DNA of 64,000 nucleotides from NCBI GenBank assembly GCA_904063045.1, contig CAJFCJ010000004.1:122195-186194 (forward strand), in the 5' to 3' direction. The notes beneath the pieces were generated by a model. It was not told where the DNA came from. It searched no databases and saw only the letters and a program-made list of their open reading frames with translations. This document shows, piece after piece, positions 1-11,527 of the stretch. The stretch is from Dimorphilus gyrociliatus. Lineage: Eukaryota; Annelida; Polychaeta; Dinophilidae. Position 1 is the stretch's first letter. Each line of letters begins with the position of its first letter. Position numbers and translations under genes: made by a program.

Positions 1-54
1 GGTGGTGGCGGAGGCGGAGGACCGAAAAATCAGAGAGGCCGAGGTCAAAGATAA
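1..54 (+). CDS. 3' end of a Gly/Arg-rich (RGG-like) protein, partial
   Basis: The window opens inside an open frame of seven glycines followed by P-K-N-Q-R-G-R-G-Q-R and a TAA at 52-54. An AATAAA lies about 40 bases further on. Gly/Arg-rich tails of this kind are typical of RNA-binding proteins, but too little is present to name a family. The gene continues off the left edge. Confidence 0.6.
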   Translation, partial: GGGGGGGPKNQRGRGQR

Positions 55-272
55 CGTGTATAATTTATATATTTTCTAATATAAACATACCGTTTATAAT
101 AAATGTTTTTTAATTTATCCTCTAACACGAAAAAAAAACGGATTTCTCTTAAATATGACATATCATAATGTCAACAATTAACTAAGGGAATCTTCTGAAG
201 AAACAATTTTACAACAGCCTAAGCACGAATCATTAGATTTCTCCTCACTAATATAAAAATGTGACCAAACTT

Positions 273-2047
273 TCACGTCTTAATCTGAAAATATTTGTAA
301 AGTTCCTCTTTGTCTAATGTCTCATCATGATTAGTGTCGTAGGGAGTAATATGTTCCTTTGTGGTGCCAGAATACTGAACGAGATCATCAAGTTTAACTG
401 CAAAATTATTTTTGTTGAGGTTGTTCTTTGAAGATTTTAAAGATGAAAGAAATTCCCTCAATTTTTCTGAGCCTGTATAAAAAAGTAATTTTTAGTTTGT
501 ATCTGATGACAACAGTAATTATATATCAAACCTGTAGGATGCAAAACAGTGGTTATCGGAAGTGAAGTGAAATTATCATCGGTTGCATCTGTAGATATAA
601 AATCGTTTAATTATACGAAAAATAGATGAGACGATACATAACAAATGCACTCTAGATAGCAGAGATTGCAAATTGCATTATTACATATAAAATATTCTAT
701 AGTGAAAATTAAATTCAAGACATGTATGAAAATAACAATTTACCAGAAGATTTTTTGTCTTCTGTATATGCTGATTCTTTTATATCACTTTTTGTCCTTT
801 GGTTTATATCTGGTGCACTCAAATCTGATAAATTTCTTAGATTTTCTCGCAATTGATTAATCTGTCAGTTACAAACAATATAATTATAACATTCTTATTA
901 TTCTATCTGCAAGCGAAATCAAAATTATATTCATAAGAAAAAGCCAATGACTTTTTCTTCGGAATAATCTAAATATACTTTGACGTTTACCTCGTTCGCA
1001 AATTCATCGCTGCTTACAAAGTGATTTTCTAATGCTTTTGCCACAATTTCACTAACATTTCTTATATCCTGAGATTCATCTTTCCCAAATTTTAGCTTGA
1101 GCAATTCTATATCTTGATTGACTGATAGAAGACCATCGTGATATGAATTATTCATTACCACTAGCCTATGAGAAATTTTTTGAATTTCTGAGTGAGCAGC
1201 GTGAAGATCATTTTCTACACTCTTCAACTTGCTACCCAAATTTGTGAGTTCTTTCGTCAAATCATCGATTTTCGGTGCCGATTGCCTTTTTAGTGCAGTG
1301 TTAACGCTAAGAATAGAGGAATTTAGACGATCAGTTCTATGAGCAAGTCCAGAAATTGTTTTGTTTGTTAGTCTTTCAATACTCGAAATGCGGTCAGTCA
1401 ACATTTTAAATGTCCTTTGCACTGGTTGTTCAGTAGGCTTTGGTAGTCTCTGATCTAAAAAATTAATAAATGCGTCAAACGTTTGAATAATTAATTATGT
1501 TTCTCTCAATTAATAACTCACGCTCTTTTAGTTCTTTTTGTAAGGTAGAAATATCGTAACTAAGTTTCATAGTAAACCACAAAAGAACAGCAAAAAAGAT
1601 CAGTGAAATGCTCGCCAGTCCCAAGGCGCAATAGCCGCATGTTCGTCCGCTGCTTTTCCTGCTATTTGGGAATTGAAAGTATAAAATTTTATTTAATACT
1701 CTATCAATATTTAACATATTACTCAGAATTACCAAAATTTACAATATAACTGATCTAACTAAAAATAAATTTGATTTTAAGCTAAAATTTTACGTTCTAC
1801 AGATCCGTTTTCGTTCGTGTTCGTTATTTTCTAGGAAATTGCTTAATTAGAAAATGTCACGAAAGACGCTATATCTTAAGATCGCTGAGCAAAGTCCAAT
1901 TTACCTGCTTCGAATAGATTTTTCGCAGACACTAAACTCTTCGTTGTCTGAAGATTCCGATGCATCTCGTAGAAGGGAATGTTGACCTCTCTTCTTTCTC
2001 GTCTTCTTGTTCTGAACGAGAGCGTCTAAGTCGCGTCTCTTTTTCAT
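273..2047 (-). CDS. EFCAB14: EFCAB14-like single-pass membrane protein with C-terminal EF-hand
   Basis: Six exons: 1905-2047, 1522-1658, 991-1454, 744-861, 532-588, 273-472. All joins have GT..AG ends and matching phase and give 372 residues. The start MKKRRDLDAL resembles the vertebrate EFCAB14 start. It is followed by a Lys-rich and acidic Ser/Glu stretch, a Cys-containing membrane segment at about residues 55-78 (CALGLASISLIFFAVLLW), a long coiled-coil region, and one EF-hand loop near the C-terminus (DTNHDETLDKEE). In the family, a cytosolic basic tail precedes a transmembrane helix, coiled coils and EF-hands. The molecular role is poorly known. Only one canonical EF loop is visible here. 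Family assignment rests on the N-terminal motif plus domain order. Confidence 0.82.
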
Positions 2048-2382
2048 CTTTTTCGCCGGTTTATAATCTATGTGAACGACGCTTTGAAGATCCAGTATGG
2101 CTGATTTCTTCTTTAGTTAGTTAACTATATTTTAATTCAGTTCTAAAGAGTGGACAGATGATGAGAACGTGAAAAAATGTTATTCTTCGTTTAGTAACTT
2201 CAGGTCGTCCATATTATATTTGCGACTGCCGCATTTAATATTCGTAGCTCAGTGATTGGTTCACAAGAAAAGGCGCGAATTTTCAAATTAGAAGTTCACA
2301 TGCATATTAAATTATTTTTCGTATCTTATAAAAAAATATTACGACTGTCGTATAACAAATACTATTACACATCGAACCACAT
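2048..2382. other. intergenic: 5' side of EFCAB14-like gene and 3' side of BIRC6-like gene
   Basis: 335 bases without a supported coding exon. It must hold the promoter of the minus-strand EFCAB14-like gene and the 3' UTR of the next minus-strand gene. No specific motif is recognised. Confidence 0.5.
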
Positions 2383-5352
2383 TTAACGTTTACATGATGC
2401 AGGTGCTTTCAGTTTTTCTAATTCGGTCCTGAGCGAAGCAACAGCTCTTTCCAATTTTCCAGATTTAGGTGAAGCCTGGCACCAATTCTCTACTTCTTTT
2501 AATATTCTCTTTTTCTTCAAGTAGAAATGTGCTCGAATAACATCTTCAAATCCTGATGGAGGGTGGGCTAAATGAGCCAACATGGCATACTTTATAGTGT
2601 TAACTCGGACATCCAGATTATAATCAGCCGAATGCTTCTTTCCGGCTTCAGTTCCGATTTCCTGTTCGTATCCGGGTTCATTGAAATATGGTTCCGGGAC
2701 AAGTATAAGAGATTGTATCGATACGAGAACTTGAAGGACAGTGGACGTTGTCTCATTCCACTGTTCACCTGCTTGACCCTCCCAAGTTCCCAATAAAGAT
2801 AGACAAACCTTACCACATTGATACAAATTTGGATTAAAGCGTACAGTTCCTCCACCAGTTGTCTGAAGAGTTACGACAGGCGGCACTTTGGGATATCTAT
2901 GAGGCAAATAGATATCGAACAGAAAACAGCCGTGGGCATATGGAGTATTTTCTGGACCTGTAATAAGCGCCCTCATCAAACTCATCTTCTCTTCATCCGA
3001 ACGAACAAATATTGACGAGGACAATTCAAGGGGTAAGCTAGTAGCTAGCGTCGTCAGTTCTTGAGCAATTCGAACAACCTGCGAAGAAGATGGTGATGGA
3101 TTTCTATTAAAGTCTTTCGCATTGTAATGCACATTAGGTCCATCTGTTTTAAATAAAAGTTACATTAATTTCTTTTTTAGACATATACACTTGCGAAATA
3201 TAAAGTCTGTAACTTTCGTGTTAACTGATATTAACTGTCTTGTACTCACCCAATTCGATATCGTTTGAGGAAAAGATGCAATCTTTCAATGCACTTTTGT
3301 AAAGTTCCTCACAATTTTGCTCTCCTTTATCACTTTCTTCGGAAGATGACGAACGAGTTATAGTAGTTTCTATACCAACTCTTTCAAATGCTTCTTTCAC
3401 ATCATTAAATAAGGCAGCAAAATCTCTTGCTAACTTCTCCTCATCTAGAGTCTGATCTTCTGAGGTATTTTCATCTTCTCCTTTTGTCTCAGAGGAACTG
3501 ACTTTTCTTTGACTAGTTTTCATCTTTTTCGGCCGTCGAGAATTACTCAAAGAAGGCGAATTACTTTTTGGGACATTCTTTAGCTTAGGTATAGAACCAT
3601 TACCTGCTTTACAAATATGTGTAAGCATAACATTTGCCTTTTCCTCTAACTCTTTCAACAACTCATAGATTGATTGTGTCTGATTAGGTAGTTTGGCTAA
3701 TAAAGGGACTAGGGCTGGTTGTAAAGAAATTTCTTTTAGAACGTCAACTATGGCCTTGTATACTGCTGTGTGACGTCCCATTTCCAAAACAGATTTAGCG
3801 GCAGTAAGCTGTTGCTCCAGAAAAGGAATTAAGGCTGATCCTTCAAGAACGTGCAACATGTCTTCAACTGGATCCACGGAAGAATCTTTCTCTTTCGCTG
3901 CATTCTTTGGTTTTAACTGTGGTGCATGATTTGCGTACAGTAGTTTCAACTCCTTAAGAATTGAAATTAAAACGGATTCTATTTGCCGATCCTTTTCTTT
4001 TTGGGCTGCGACATGGGCTTGAATATCCCAAGCTGGCCGTTTGTTGTGTCCATATCCCGTACCAGCAGCCCAGTACTCTTCTCTTTTAGTACCTCCATTC
4101 GACTGCTTCGAATGAGATAATTTCGGTGTAGCTTGAGGTAAATCATTTACGGCAGCAGAAGCTCTGGGATTTACCTCAGTCACAATTGCCAATTTCAGCA
4201 AGTGATGTTCAATGTCATGATAAGCACCATATCTATATTTCACGGGGTCGTTTCGAGGTGATACGACGTCGATCCTTGCCACTTTCTGAAGAACTTTGTG
4301 AACGTCTGTTAGAACGTCTCTCATTGATCTAGTTGGTTCCCAGTAAGTCAATTTAAGCATATCCAAATTAGTTACTCGTTGGTTGAGAGATGATGCTAAT
4401 CTTGGTCTGACAACTCGCAGTAATGGAGGATAAAACGGATATAGGTCTAATGCAAAGTCCAACTCTAATTCAATGTAGTTGTAACCCCAACGCTTCATTC
4501 CCTCCTCTAATTCTTGTCCCAAAACGTCAACGAATGATGATAGTTTTACTCGCCAATTGTAAATGTTGTCGTCTATAGGTTCGGCAGAAATTCCTGTTTC
4601 CTCACAAGTTGCCATTATATCAATTAGATCGTTGGTTAAAATTCCACTTGCTGCTGATGATGTGAAAATTTGTTGAATATTATCAGCTGCAGTTGCTCGA
4701 CCCATTGTGTGCATCATTTTTCCTGATTCTTTTTCTTCTCGAATCATTTTTTCTTTGTGACTCCATCTCTTCTTTAACCTCGCTATCTTCAGCTCCCAAT
4801 CTGTTGTAAATGCTGAGTCGTCATCCATACCACATTCATCGTCCACGTCCATTTCATCCTCCGTGCTTACCCGATCATTGTGATAAAGTTCAGCCGCCTT
4901 CTTTAGAATATTTTGAATACGAAGAGGTTGAGGAGAATCAAGAAGGAACTCATTAACCGAATTGGCCCACATAGATAGCGATGTGCTCTTTGTGTTTAAA
5001 TAAAAAGCATCAGTATGAGAGGGATAATCCGGTGGACACTGTAATTCTACTTCGTATTCATTATCTATCATGAGTGTTAGTTTGTTATTTGTTTCTTCCT
5101 TATTTTCTTCAATCGGTCCCGCCTGAAAGAATGTTTATCATAGGAGATATTTAGTGATATTCGATGGATTAATATATTGAATGAAATTGACAAACGTATA
5201 ATTAATTAATTAAGGATGCGAAATGCAACGACTGTAACATTAAATCGTACACATACCTCCAATAAAAATATTGGAACCCCATCATGGTTCTTGTGAAAAT
5301 CCTCGAAATCATGAATTAAATTTTGGACGGCATTCGACGGCGCAGCCGCCAT
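2383..5352 (-). CDS. BIRC6-like ubiquitin-conjugating (E2) protein without BIR domain
   Basis: Three exons: 5257-5352, 3250-5122, 2383-3143, giving 909 residues. The start follows AAA and reads MAAAPSNAVQ. The last ~240 residues are a UBC fold closely matching the C-terminal E2 domain of BIRC6/BRUCE: VRFNPNLY, then GKVCLSLL with the catalytic Cys near residue 770, then EPYFNEPGYE and HFYLKK. Homology extends upstream into the BIRC6 pre-UBC helical region (AGTGYG, then LIPFLEQQL, then MGRHTAVYKA). Farther N-terminal there is a second UBC/UEV-like module (DLYPFYPPLLRVVRP) with no catalytic Cys, and an RWD-like start (VELQCPPDYP). BIRC6 is an anti-apoptotic E2/E3 hybrid of more than 4,800 residues. 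This gene has only the E2-type end, so it may be a separate paralogue. A Ser/Glu-rich linker with a basic patch precedes the E2 domain. Confidence 0.8.
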
Positions 5353-5632
5353 TTTGCTGAGATACAAAAACTATTTCGTAACTCTTCAAACATACCTAAT
5401 CAAAAATTTCCAAATGTAAAATTAAAGAGCAATTTTTACTTGTAAATTAATCATAAACTTTAGATAACACAACGGTATCCGAAAAAATCCTTATGAGACT
5501 ACTAACGACACCTATTTAGTTTTTAAAAAATTTGAAATATTTTACAAATACCAAGTTTCATTTTGTGTATTGATTTAGACTTTGTTCAATTTTATTTAAA
5601 TTGCAAATTTACTATTTCGAAAATTAAGATTT

Positions 5633-7363
5633 TCACATAAGAAATGGTATTATTGGTTTTCGTCCTTTGGGATAATTCTTAAATTCTCTCTTGTAATTTC
5701 TGTGTTTACCAGCAGCCCATACAGCCATTTGGTAGAAACCGGCGAACATGAATAAACCAGAAGGTATGGATTGGGTCATAATTGTGAAGAAAAACCAAGA
5801 TCCAACTTCGTATGTGTAGTTGGGGCAGGAAACAAAATTAAAGAGAATCGTAAAGGGATTTGATGTGGGATAAGGAATTTTTCTTTCTTTTGATCCTATA
5901 TGAAGAAAAAAAAATGTTTTTTTGTATGACTGTCAATTCTACTTATACGAACCGGCTGGTCTCAAATTTCGAAGAGCAATGTGGATGGACAGGTTACCCA
6001 GTTCGCATATCTGGAACAGAATAAAAAATACTATTGTATCAGAAATTGAATTATGTTTCTTACAATAAATCCAGCTAATCCAATGTAAATTTGAGTTGTG
6101 CCGAAAACTTAAAAAGAGAAAAACGATCTTTACTATATTGTATTAAAAGAAAAGGAAGTTTTCTTACCTGGCGGCGTGTACAATGGGTGATTAATGTAAT
6201 AGGCTACGTATGCGGCAAATCCCCAATAATAGAACGAGTTCTAAGAGAGTTAAAATTTATAAATTAGAAAAAAGCAAAGTCAAATATGGAATAATACTTT
6301 GAAGATATTTCTAATTGGCATAGTTCCATGAGAAAATCGATGAACAAAAACAGTTTCAAACAATCTTTTCGCGTAATGACCAATCCAACAGAACATTGCA
6401 ATACTTTTTTAAAAGTTGAGAGTACTGTGTTATTTGCGTTGCGGTTGAGAATTAAAAAGAACTTACTCTACTACTGGATGAGTGGGAGCATTGCTATCTG
6501 CATAAATCAACGAAGGTCTCAAATAGAACAATAGGTATGCGAAAAGAGGTCCACTATATTCTGTCAGGAAGACCTATTTCAATTTGAATAGGTTAGTCAG
6601 AATTTTAATTTTAATTTTAATTAGAACTCACAGTTGTCCACCCAACTTGTGGTCCTAAATCTTTAAAATATAATTGTTTAGGATTTCCAACATTTCCGAG
6701 AGTTTCATTGTCTTTCAACATTTTCCCTCCTGAAAGTATTTTAAGTTTTAAGGTTATTGGTTCTCAGTATCAATTTAATCAACTAACTGGGCTCCAAACG
6801 GTAGGATTGACGATCTTGATAATATTTAGAAACTGTTAGGAAAAAAGTAATGTTACTTTTCTCAATGTCTGTACGAAAATCAAGTATCTCGATAAAGCGT
6901 TAGTTATTTTGACTTTTAAAATTAACATCTTCTTAGCATATTGTATGTTTAGTAAAGGTATATACGTGCAAATGTAACTTACACATCCTTTCATAGGCGA
7001 CTTTGACATCTTTAATGGTAGATGATCCTGACAACTGATTTAGTAATATTTCAAAGTATAGAAACATGAATATTAGTAGAGCAACAAAATCATACTTACG
7101 TTATCCAATGTTGCCAGAATTTTGTCATTACGATTCAGGATTTGCACGCTTATGGTCTGAAAATATTTGATCTTGAATGAATAGGCTTAGATTTGAACAT
7201 TGAGCCGGTTGGAAAATTAAGAATCTAGGCTTATAATCATTTAATATATTTAAATCTTTTTGTAGTATCTGAACTTTTAATATTATTTTTATTTGTGTAG
7301 TGTTTTTCAATCACTTATTGCATAATAAATATACAGTTTTTAGCAAAATTTTACCTGAGACAT
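5633..7363 (-). CDS. TECR: trans-2,3-enoyl-CoA reductase (very-long-chain fatty acid elongation)
   Basis: Eleven small exons: 7355-7363, 7100-7156, 6983-7034, 6788-6832, 6632-6729, 6467-6573, 6298-6403, 6168-6240, 6064-6107, 5953-6010, 5633-5895. All phases close and give 303 residues, against about 308 in human TECR. TECR catalyses the last, NADPH-dependent step of each elongation cycle in the ER membrane. Family signatures present: [40 protein letters not shown]-type region, [24 protein letters not shown], and the C-terminal PIIPF. The N-terminal ~85 residues form the ubiquitin-like domain typical of TECR. The first coding exon carries only three codons (M-S-Q). It is divergent from the DNAJB gene, 343 bases away. 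Confidence 0.95.
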
Positions 7364-7603
7364 GCTGATTTAGTCTAAAGTCTAAACAATGACCGTGACT
7401 TTACAAGGTAACCAATCAAAACTGGTTTTTGTAGGCTTAATAAATATTAAAATTTTGTGACAAGAAATCTTATTGGACAATATCATCAACAAAAAGAAAT
7501 GTTTTTGGGAGTTTCTGACTGGTTCCCAGTTCAGGTTGATAATAAATGCTGAACGAATAACAACCGATCGTGTTGTTTACGCCAAAAGCCAGTTTTTCCG
7601 CTT

Positions 7604-7638
7604 AGAATTTTCGAGAATCTAGTAGAGAATTCTTCAAA
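7604..7638. promoter_or_regulatory. heat-shock element array upstream of DNAJB gene
   Basis: Read in 5-bp steps from 7604: aGAAt, tTTCg, aGAAt, cTAGt, aGAGa, aTTCt, tCAAa. Four units match the alternating nGAAn/nTTCn heat-shock-factor consensus exactly and the others are partial. It ends about 70 bases before the DNAJB start codon and just upstream of a TATTTAAA box, the usual layout of an HSF-driven promoter. HSF control is inferred from sequence only. Confidence 0.8.
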
Positions 7639-7644
7639 AAAACA

Positions 7645-7652
7645 TATTTAAA
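7645..7652 (+). promoter_or_regulatory. TATA-like box of DNAJB promoter
   Basis: TATTTAAA lies 55 bases before the ATG at 7707 and directly after the heat-shock element array, at the spacing expected for a TATA box. No transcription start was measured. Confidence 0.55.
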
Positions 7653-7706
7653 GTTCGTGTCAACGTTATATTGTAATCTGAATTTAAAGATATCCGAGCA
7701 TTAAAC

Positions 7707-8699
7707 ATGGGCAAAGATTACTACAAAATCCTTGGAGTTTCAAAAGACGCTGATGACGACTCTCTTAAAAAGTCCTATAGGAAATTGGCTTTAAAATTTC
7801 ATCCGGATAAGAATAAATCTCCAGGAGCTGAGGAAAAATTTAAAGAGATATCTGAAGCTTATGACGTATTGTCAAACAAGGAGAAGCGAAAACTCTATGA
7901 CCAATATGGAGAAGAAGGCTTAAAATCCGGTGGCTTTGGGGGAGGCGGACCCTCAACTGGAGGCACTTCTTTCACTTACAACTTCTCTGGAACAGATCCT
8001 TTTGAAGTTTTCCGAACGGCTTTTGACGGAGAAAATCCTTTCTCTAGTATGTTTAGTGGTTCTCGAGGTTTTCAATTTATGGATGTTGACGACAGTATGT
8101 TCGGACCACATCAACATTTTAAAACTCGAAGCAAAAGAGAGCAAGATACACCGATTGTCAAAGACTTACTAGTTAGTCTTGAAGATATTTATAAAGGAGT
8201 AACGAAAAAGATGAAGATTACCAAAAAAGTCCCATCGCCAGACGGGCGTAGCTTGCGACCGGAGGAAAAGGTGTTAACCATAGATATTAAACCAGGTTGG
8301 AAGGAAGGTACAAAAATAACCTTTCCGAAAGAGGGAGATCAAAATCCTGGAAGAGTTCCTGCCGATATAGTGTTCATTATAAAAGACAGACAACATTTAC
8401 ATTTTCAAAGAGACGGATCGGATATACGTTTTAAGGCAAAAGTTGGTCTTAGAGAAGCTTTGACAGGAGCAAATCTCAACGTACCAACACTTGACGCAAG
8501 TAATATAAAACTTGAAGTGAGAGACGTTATAACTCCAAAAACAATCAGAAGAATTCAAGGGCAAGGATTACCAATTCCCAAAGAAGGTGGTAAAAGAGGA
8601 GATTTAATTGTAGAATTTGATATAATCTTCCCAACAAATCTTTCTCAACGTCAAAAGAATATTCTACTCGATACTTTACCTAAAACAACTTGTAGCTAA
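7707..8699 (+). CDS. DNAJB: DnaJ homolog subfamily B (type II Hsp40 co-chaperone)
   Basis: Intronless, 330 residues, with the start [11 protein letters not shown] typical of DNAJB1/4/5. The J domain (residues 2-68) has the HPD motif at 32-34 that stimulates Hsp70 ATPase. A Gly/Phe-rich segment with GGFGGGG follows. The C-terminal substrate-binding beta domains contain [17 protein letters not shown]-type sequence and GQGLPIPK. There is no Cys-rich zinc region, so it is type II. The lack of introns in an intron-rich neighbourhood and the heat-shock element array upstream both fit a rapidly inducible stress gene. The product is expected to be a cytosolic/nuclear Hsp70 partner in refolding. DNAJB1, 4 and 5 cannot be told apart here. 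Confidence 0.95.
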   Translation: MGKDYYKILGVSKDADDDSLKKSYRKLALKFHPDKNKSPGAEEKFKEISEAYDVLSNKEKRKLYDQYGEEGLKSGGFGGGGPSTGGTSFTYNFSGTDPFEVFRTAFDGENPFSSMFSGSRGFQFMDVDDSMFGPHQHFKTRSKREQDTPIVKDLLVSLEDIYKGVTKKMKITKKVPSPDGRSLRPEEKVLTIDIKPGWKEGTKITFPKEGDQNPGRVPADIVFIIKDRQHLHFQRDGSDIRFKAKVGLREALTGANLNVPTLDASNIKLEVRDVITPKTIRRIQGQGLPIPKEGGKRGDLIVEFDIIFPTNLSQRQKNILLDTLPKTTCS

Positions 8700-9110
8700 A
8701 GCCTCTTTAACTATACTATAAACTGTATTGGTGCTGTTGCGTGATATGTAAAAACGATGGTTACCTTAAAAACAAGACATCTTCTCCATTGTACTCAAAA
8801 TAATTTATTTTTGTTCATTTGCATATTTAAAAAATTTGTATCAAATACAACTTGATGTTTTACAAATCATAAATTCTTTTGTTAATTAATTAAGAACTTT
8901 ATCTAAATATTTAAATTAGTTTTATTGCGCCGATATTTTCAAACTAGAGCGCGAAAATAAAAAATATCAACCGTGCATTTAATAATGTGGTATACTCTGG
9001 CAATTGGGGGAAAAAGTAGAACTAGAAACCAGATTATTAATGTAATAACTTTATCGTTCTGGATTCAAAGCGTGTTTAGCAGACAGTAATATTAATTTTA
9101 AGAATTAGGC
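8700..9110. other. intergenic, DNAJB 3' side and RPE promoter side
   Basis: 411 AT-rich bases between two same-strand genes. No coding exon or recognisable RNA gene is seen. Confidence 0.5.
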
Positions 9111-9965
9111 ATGTCCCAGAATACCAAAGCCACCTGTAAAATAGGTCCCTCGATTCTTAGTGCAGATTTATCTCAATTAGCTGATGTCTGTAATAATATG
9201 ATGGATAATGGAGCTGATTTCCTCCATTTAGATGTCATGGATGGACATTTTGTTCCTAATATGACTTTTGGGCACCCTATTGTTAAATGTTTACGAAAAC
9301 ATGTTCCGAACGCTTTCTTCGATATGCACATGATGGTTGATAACCCTCAAAATGTTTGTAGGATAATCCTACATATTGGTTGATCGGTTTTATGTTCAAA
9401 TTTTGCAGTGGGTAGAAGATATGGCTTCGTCGGGGGCTACGCAATATACGTTTCATTATGAGGCAACCGAGGACGTCGATGGCTGTATTCGTAAAATTAG
9501 AGAAGCTGGAATGAAAGTAAAACACTTTTTCATTCACTTATTTTAACTAACTTTATCAAATGCAACAGGTTGGTATGGGTATAAAACCTGGTACTCCTGT
9601 TGAAGTATTTGACCAGTATATTGAAAAAATCGATATGGCTCTAATTATGACTGTAGAACCTGGCTTCGGTGGGCAAAAATTTATGGGAGATATGATGCCT
9701 AAAATAGAATACTTGCGAAAAAAGTATCAGGAATTAGATATTGAAGTGGATGGTGGCGTTAGTCCAAACACCATAGACCAATGTGCAAATGTTTGTATAT
9801 TAAGCAGGTCCGTCCTTAGAATATTCTAAATATATATGCTTTCTGTCTAAATAGGCCGGAGCGAATATGATAGTGTCGGGAACAGCCGTTGTCTACGCCG
9901 ACGACCCACGCCAAGTGATGAATAAGCTTCGGGATGTTTGTAATGAAAAATTAAGTAGATATTAA
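9111..9965 (+). CDS. RPE: ribulose-phosphate 3-epimerase
   Basis: Four exons: 9111-9353, 9409-9516, 9569-9790, 9855-9965. All joins are phase 0 and give 227 residues, the normal length. The enzyme interconverts D-ribulose 5-phosphate and D-xylulose 5-phosphate in the non-oxidative pentose phosphate pathway. It is a TIM-barrel metal enzyme. Motifs seen: [22 protein letters not shown] (metal His and Asp), [25 protein letters not shown], and the phosphate-binding GANMIVSG spanning exon 4. Introns are 52-64 nt, typical of this genome. Confidence 0.97.
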
Positions 9966-10556
9966 TTAAGAAAATTACAGTTAATTCTTAATTTTTAATA
10001 AATAAATGAATAATGCAAGTAATGTACTTGTTAAATGTCCTACTCTCTCTCTATATAATCATTTCTGTAATTAAGCATATCTTTTCTATCAAAACTCCCT
10101 TAACAATTACATAATGTAGAGAGAAATTTTTTTCTTCAGTTTAAACAAATGACCGATTACCGAATCAAATTTCGCTTTTATGCTTTCAATTTAGCGAAAG
10201 TACTATAAACTTTTTGTCTCTTGTATTAGTTTTTTCCTGCTAACTATTGGAATTATCTTTAAAATTAACTTTTAAATTTTGCAATGATTACATCCGGTCA
10301 GAAAGCACTTTTTTCATAATATTACTTATAGTATAAAATACGTTCAAAACCCGGATATAATTTGGAAATACATTAATTACAGCCCTATAGGTGGCGTATG
10401 TCATCTTACTGTGGTATGTTAATATAGACCTATATTAGAAATGCAATACTATTAAAGAGTTCTACTTGTGTTCATCAATCAGGCGACGTGGTTTTAACGG
10501 GAGAATTTTAGATTGTCCTTCTATTAATTTTAATACTATAGTGTCTTTATTCGATA
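9966..10556. other. intergenic, AT-rich
   Basis: 591 bases between two plus-strand genes. It holds AATAAA at the RPE 3' end. Nothing else is recognised. Confidence 0.5.
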
Positions 10557-11213
10557 ATGCCCTTGGAGATGATGCTGAATAATCAAATGAACCGCCGAAG
10601 ATCCGTAAATAGGGAGGAAGCTAAACCTTCAACATTAGGAAAGGAAAATGGCATCAAACGTCGCAGCTTTACTCTCATACCTTCAGCAACGCAGATTAAA
10701 TCAGAGAAAACTATGGAGGAGATCGAACGAATAATAAATGATAGAATGGAAAATTTAAAGGCTCAGCTTCATCTTGATATTATTGAATCAACATCTCCCG
10801 AAAGAAAAATAAAACCTACGGCCAATCAGGAAATGCTGGAATCCCTCGACAATCTCTTTGCAAAAATTGATGAGGAAGAGAAAAAGGAGCTTCCACGAAG
10901 TGTTCATATGCTCAATGTTCCGAATCCGAAAAAAGTATTTGCCTCAGGCAGTGGGCTAGCCAGCGGAATAATAGGTGAAAGGAATAGGTTCCAGGTACAC
11001 ACAAGTGAATTTTCTGGCAATGGGTGGTTATCAGTGGGAATACAAGGGCCCAAACGCCATAGTGTTCAAGAATCAATAATAACCTACACAGGAGATGGAA
11101 TTTACGAGATAAGCTATGTTGTCAATCATCCTGGCCTATACAATATTAGTGTAAAATGGGCACAACATGATATAAGCAATGGACCGTTCTTATGTGAAAT
11201 CCTATTGGAATAG
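10557..11213 (+). CDS. protein with C-terminal filamin-type immunoglobulin repeat
   Basis: Single exon, 218 residues. The first ~115 residues are charged and partly helical, with no named domain (Arg-rich start, then EEIERIINDRMENLKAQL). Residues ~118-218 form one filamin-type Ig repeat: ASGSGLASGIIGERNRF, then NGWLSVGIQGP, then GDGIYEISYVVNHPGLYNISVKW and GPFLCEIL. Such repeats bind cytoskeletal or receptor peptides. It could be a small filamin-related adaptor. I do not recognise an orthologue. Confidence 0.75.
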   Translation: MPLEMMLNNQMNRRRSVNREEAKPSTLGKENGIKRRSFTLIPSATQIKSEKTMEEIERIINDRMENLKAQLHLDIIESTSPERKIKPTANQEMLESLDNLFAKIDEEEKKELPRSVHMLNVPNPKKVFASGSGLASGIIGERNRFQVHTSEFSGNGWLSVGIQGPKRHSVQESIITYTGDGIYEISYVVNHPGLYNISVKWAQHDISNGPFLCEILLE

Positions 11214-11527
11214 CTTTTGATAATAAAAAAGTCCACCTGTTATAATATAAACGTAAAGTGTATTTTCAGGGTATGATAATTTTATAATGTTCCTTCTGTT
11301 TCATAACAAATTTTAACTACTTTTATGCAAACGTAAAAAAAAAAGTCATATTTCTACTTTTTTTATATATAACAAAGGTCTTCCGTATGTACAATACAAA
11401 AACAGTTGTTAATTCAATGTCGAATGCTCGAGGTCAAGACGCGTCGTTTTTTCCGTGCTATTAAAACAAAGCGAAACGTTAAAGAATCGCAAAATTAAAA
11501 TAGTTTGTTTTTTTTTTGTTTTTTTTT
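11214..11527. other. convergent 3' region of two genes
   Basis: 314 bases between the stop of the filamin-repeat gene and the stop of GABP beta. It is AT-rich with poly-A/poly-T runs that would serve as 3' UTRs. No gene is seen. Confidence 0.5.

Noticed and set aside
9283-9537. 84-codon minus-strand frame
   Set aside because: Antisense shadow of the RPE exons.
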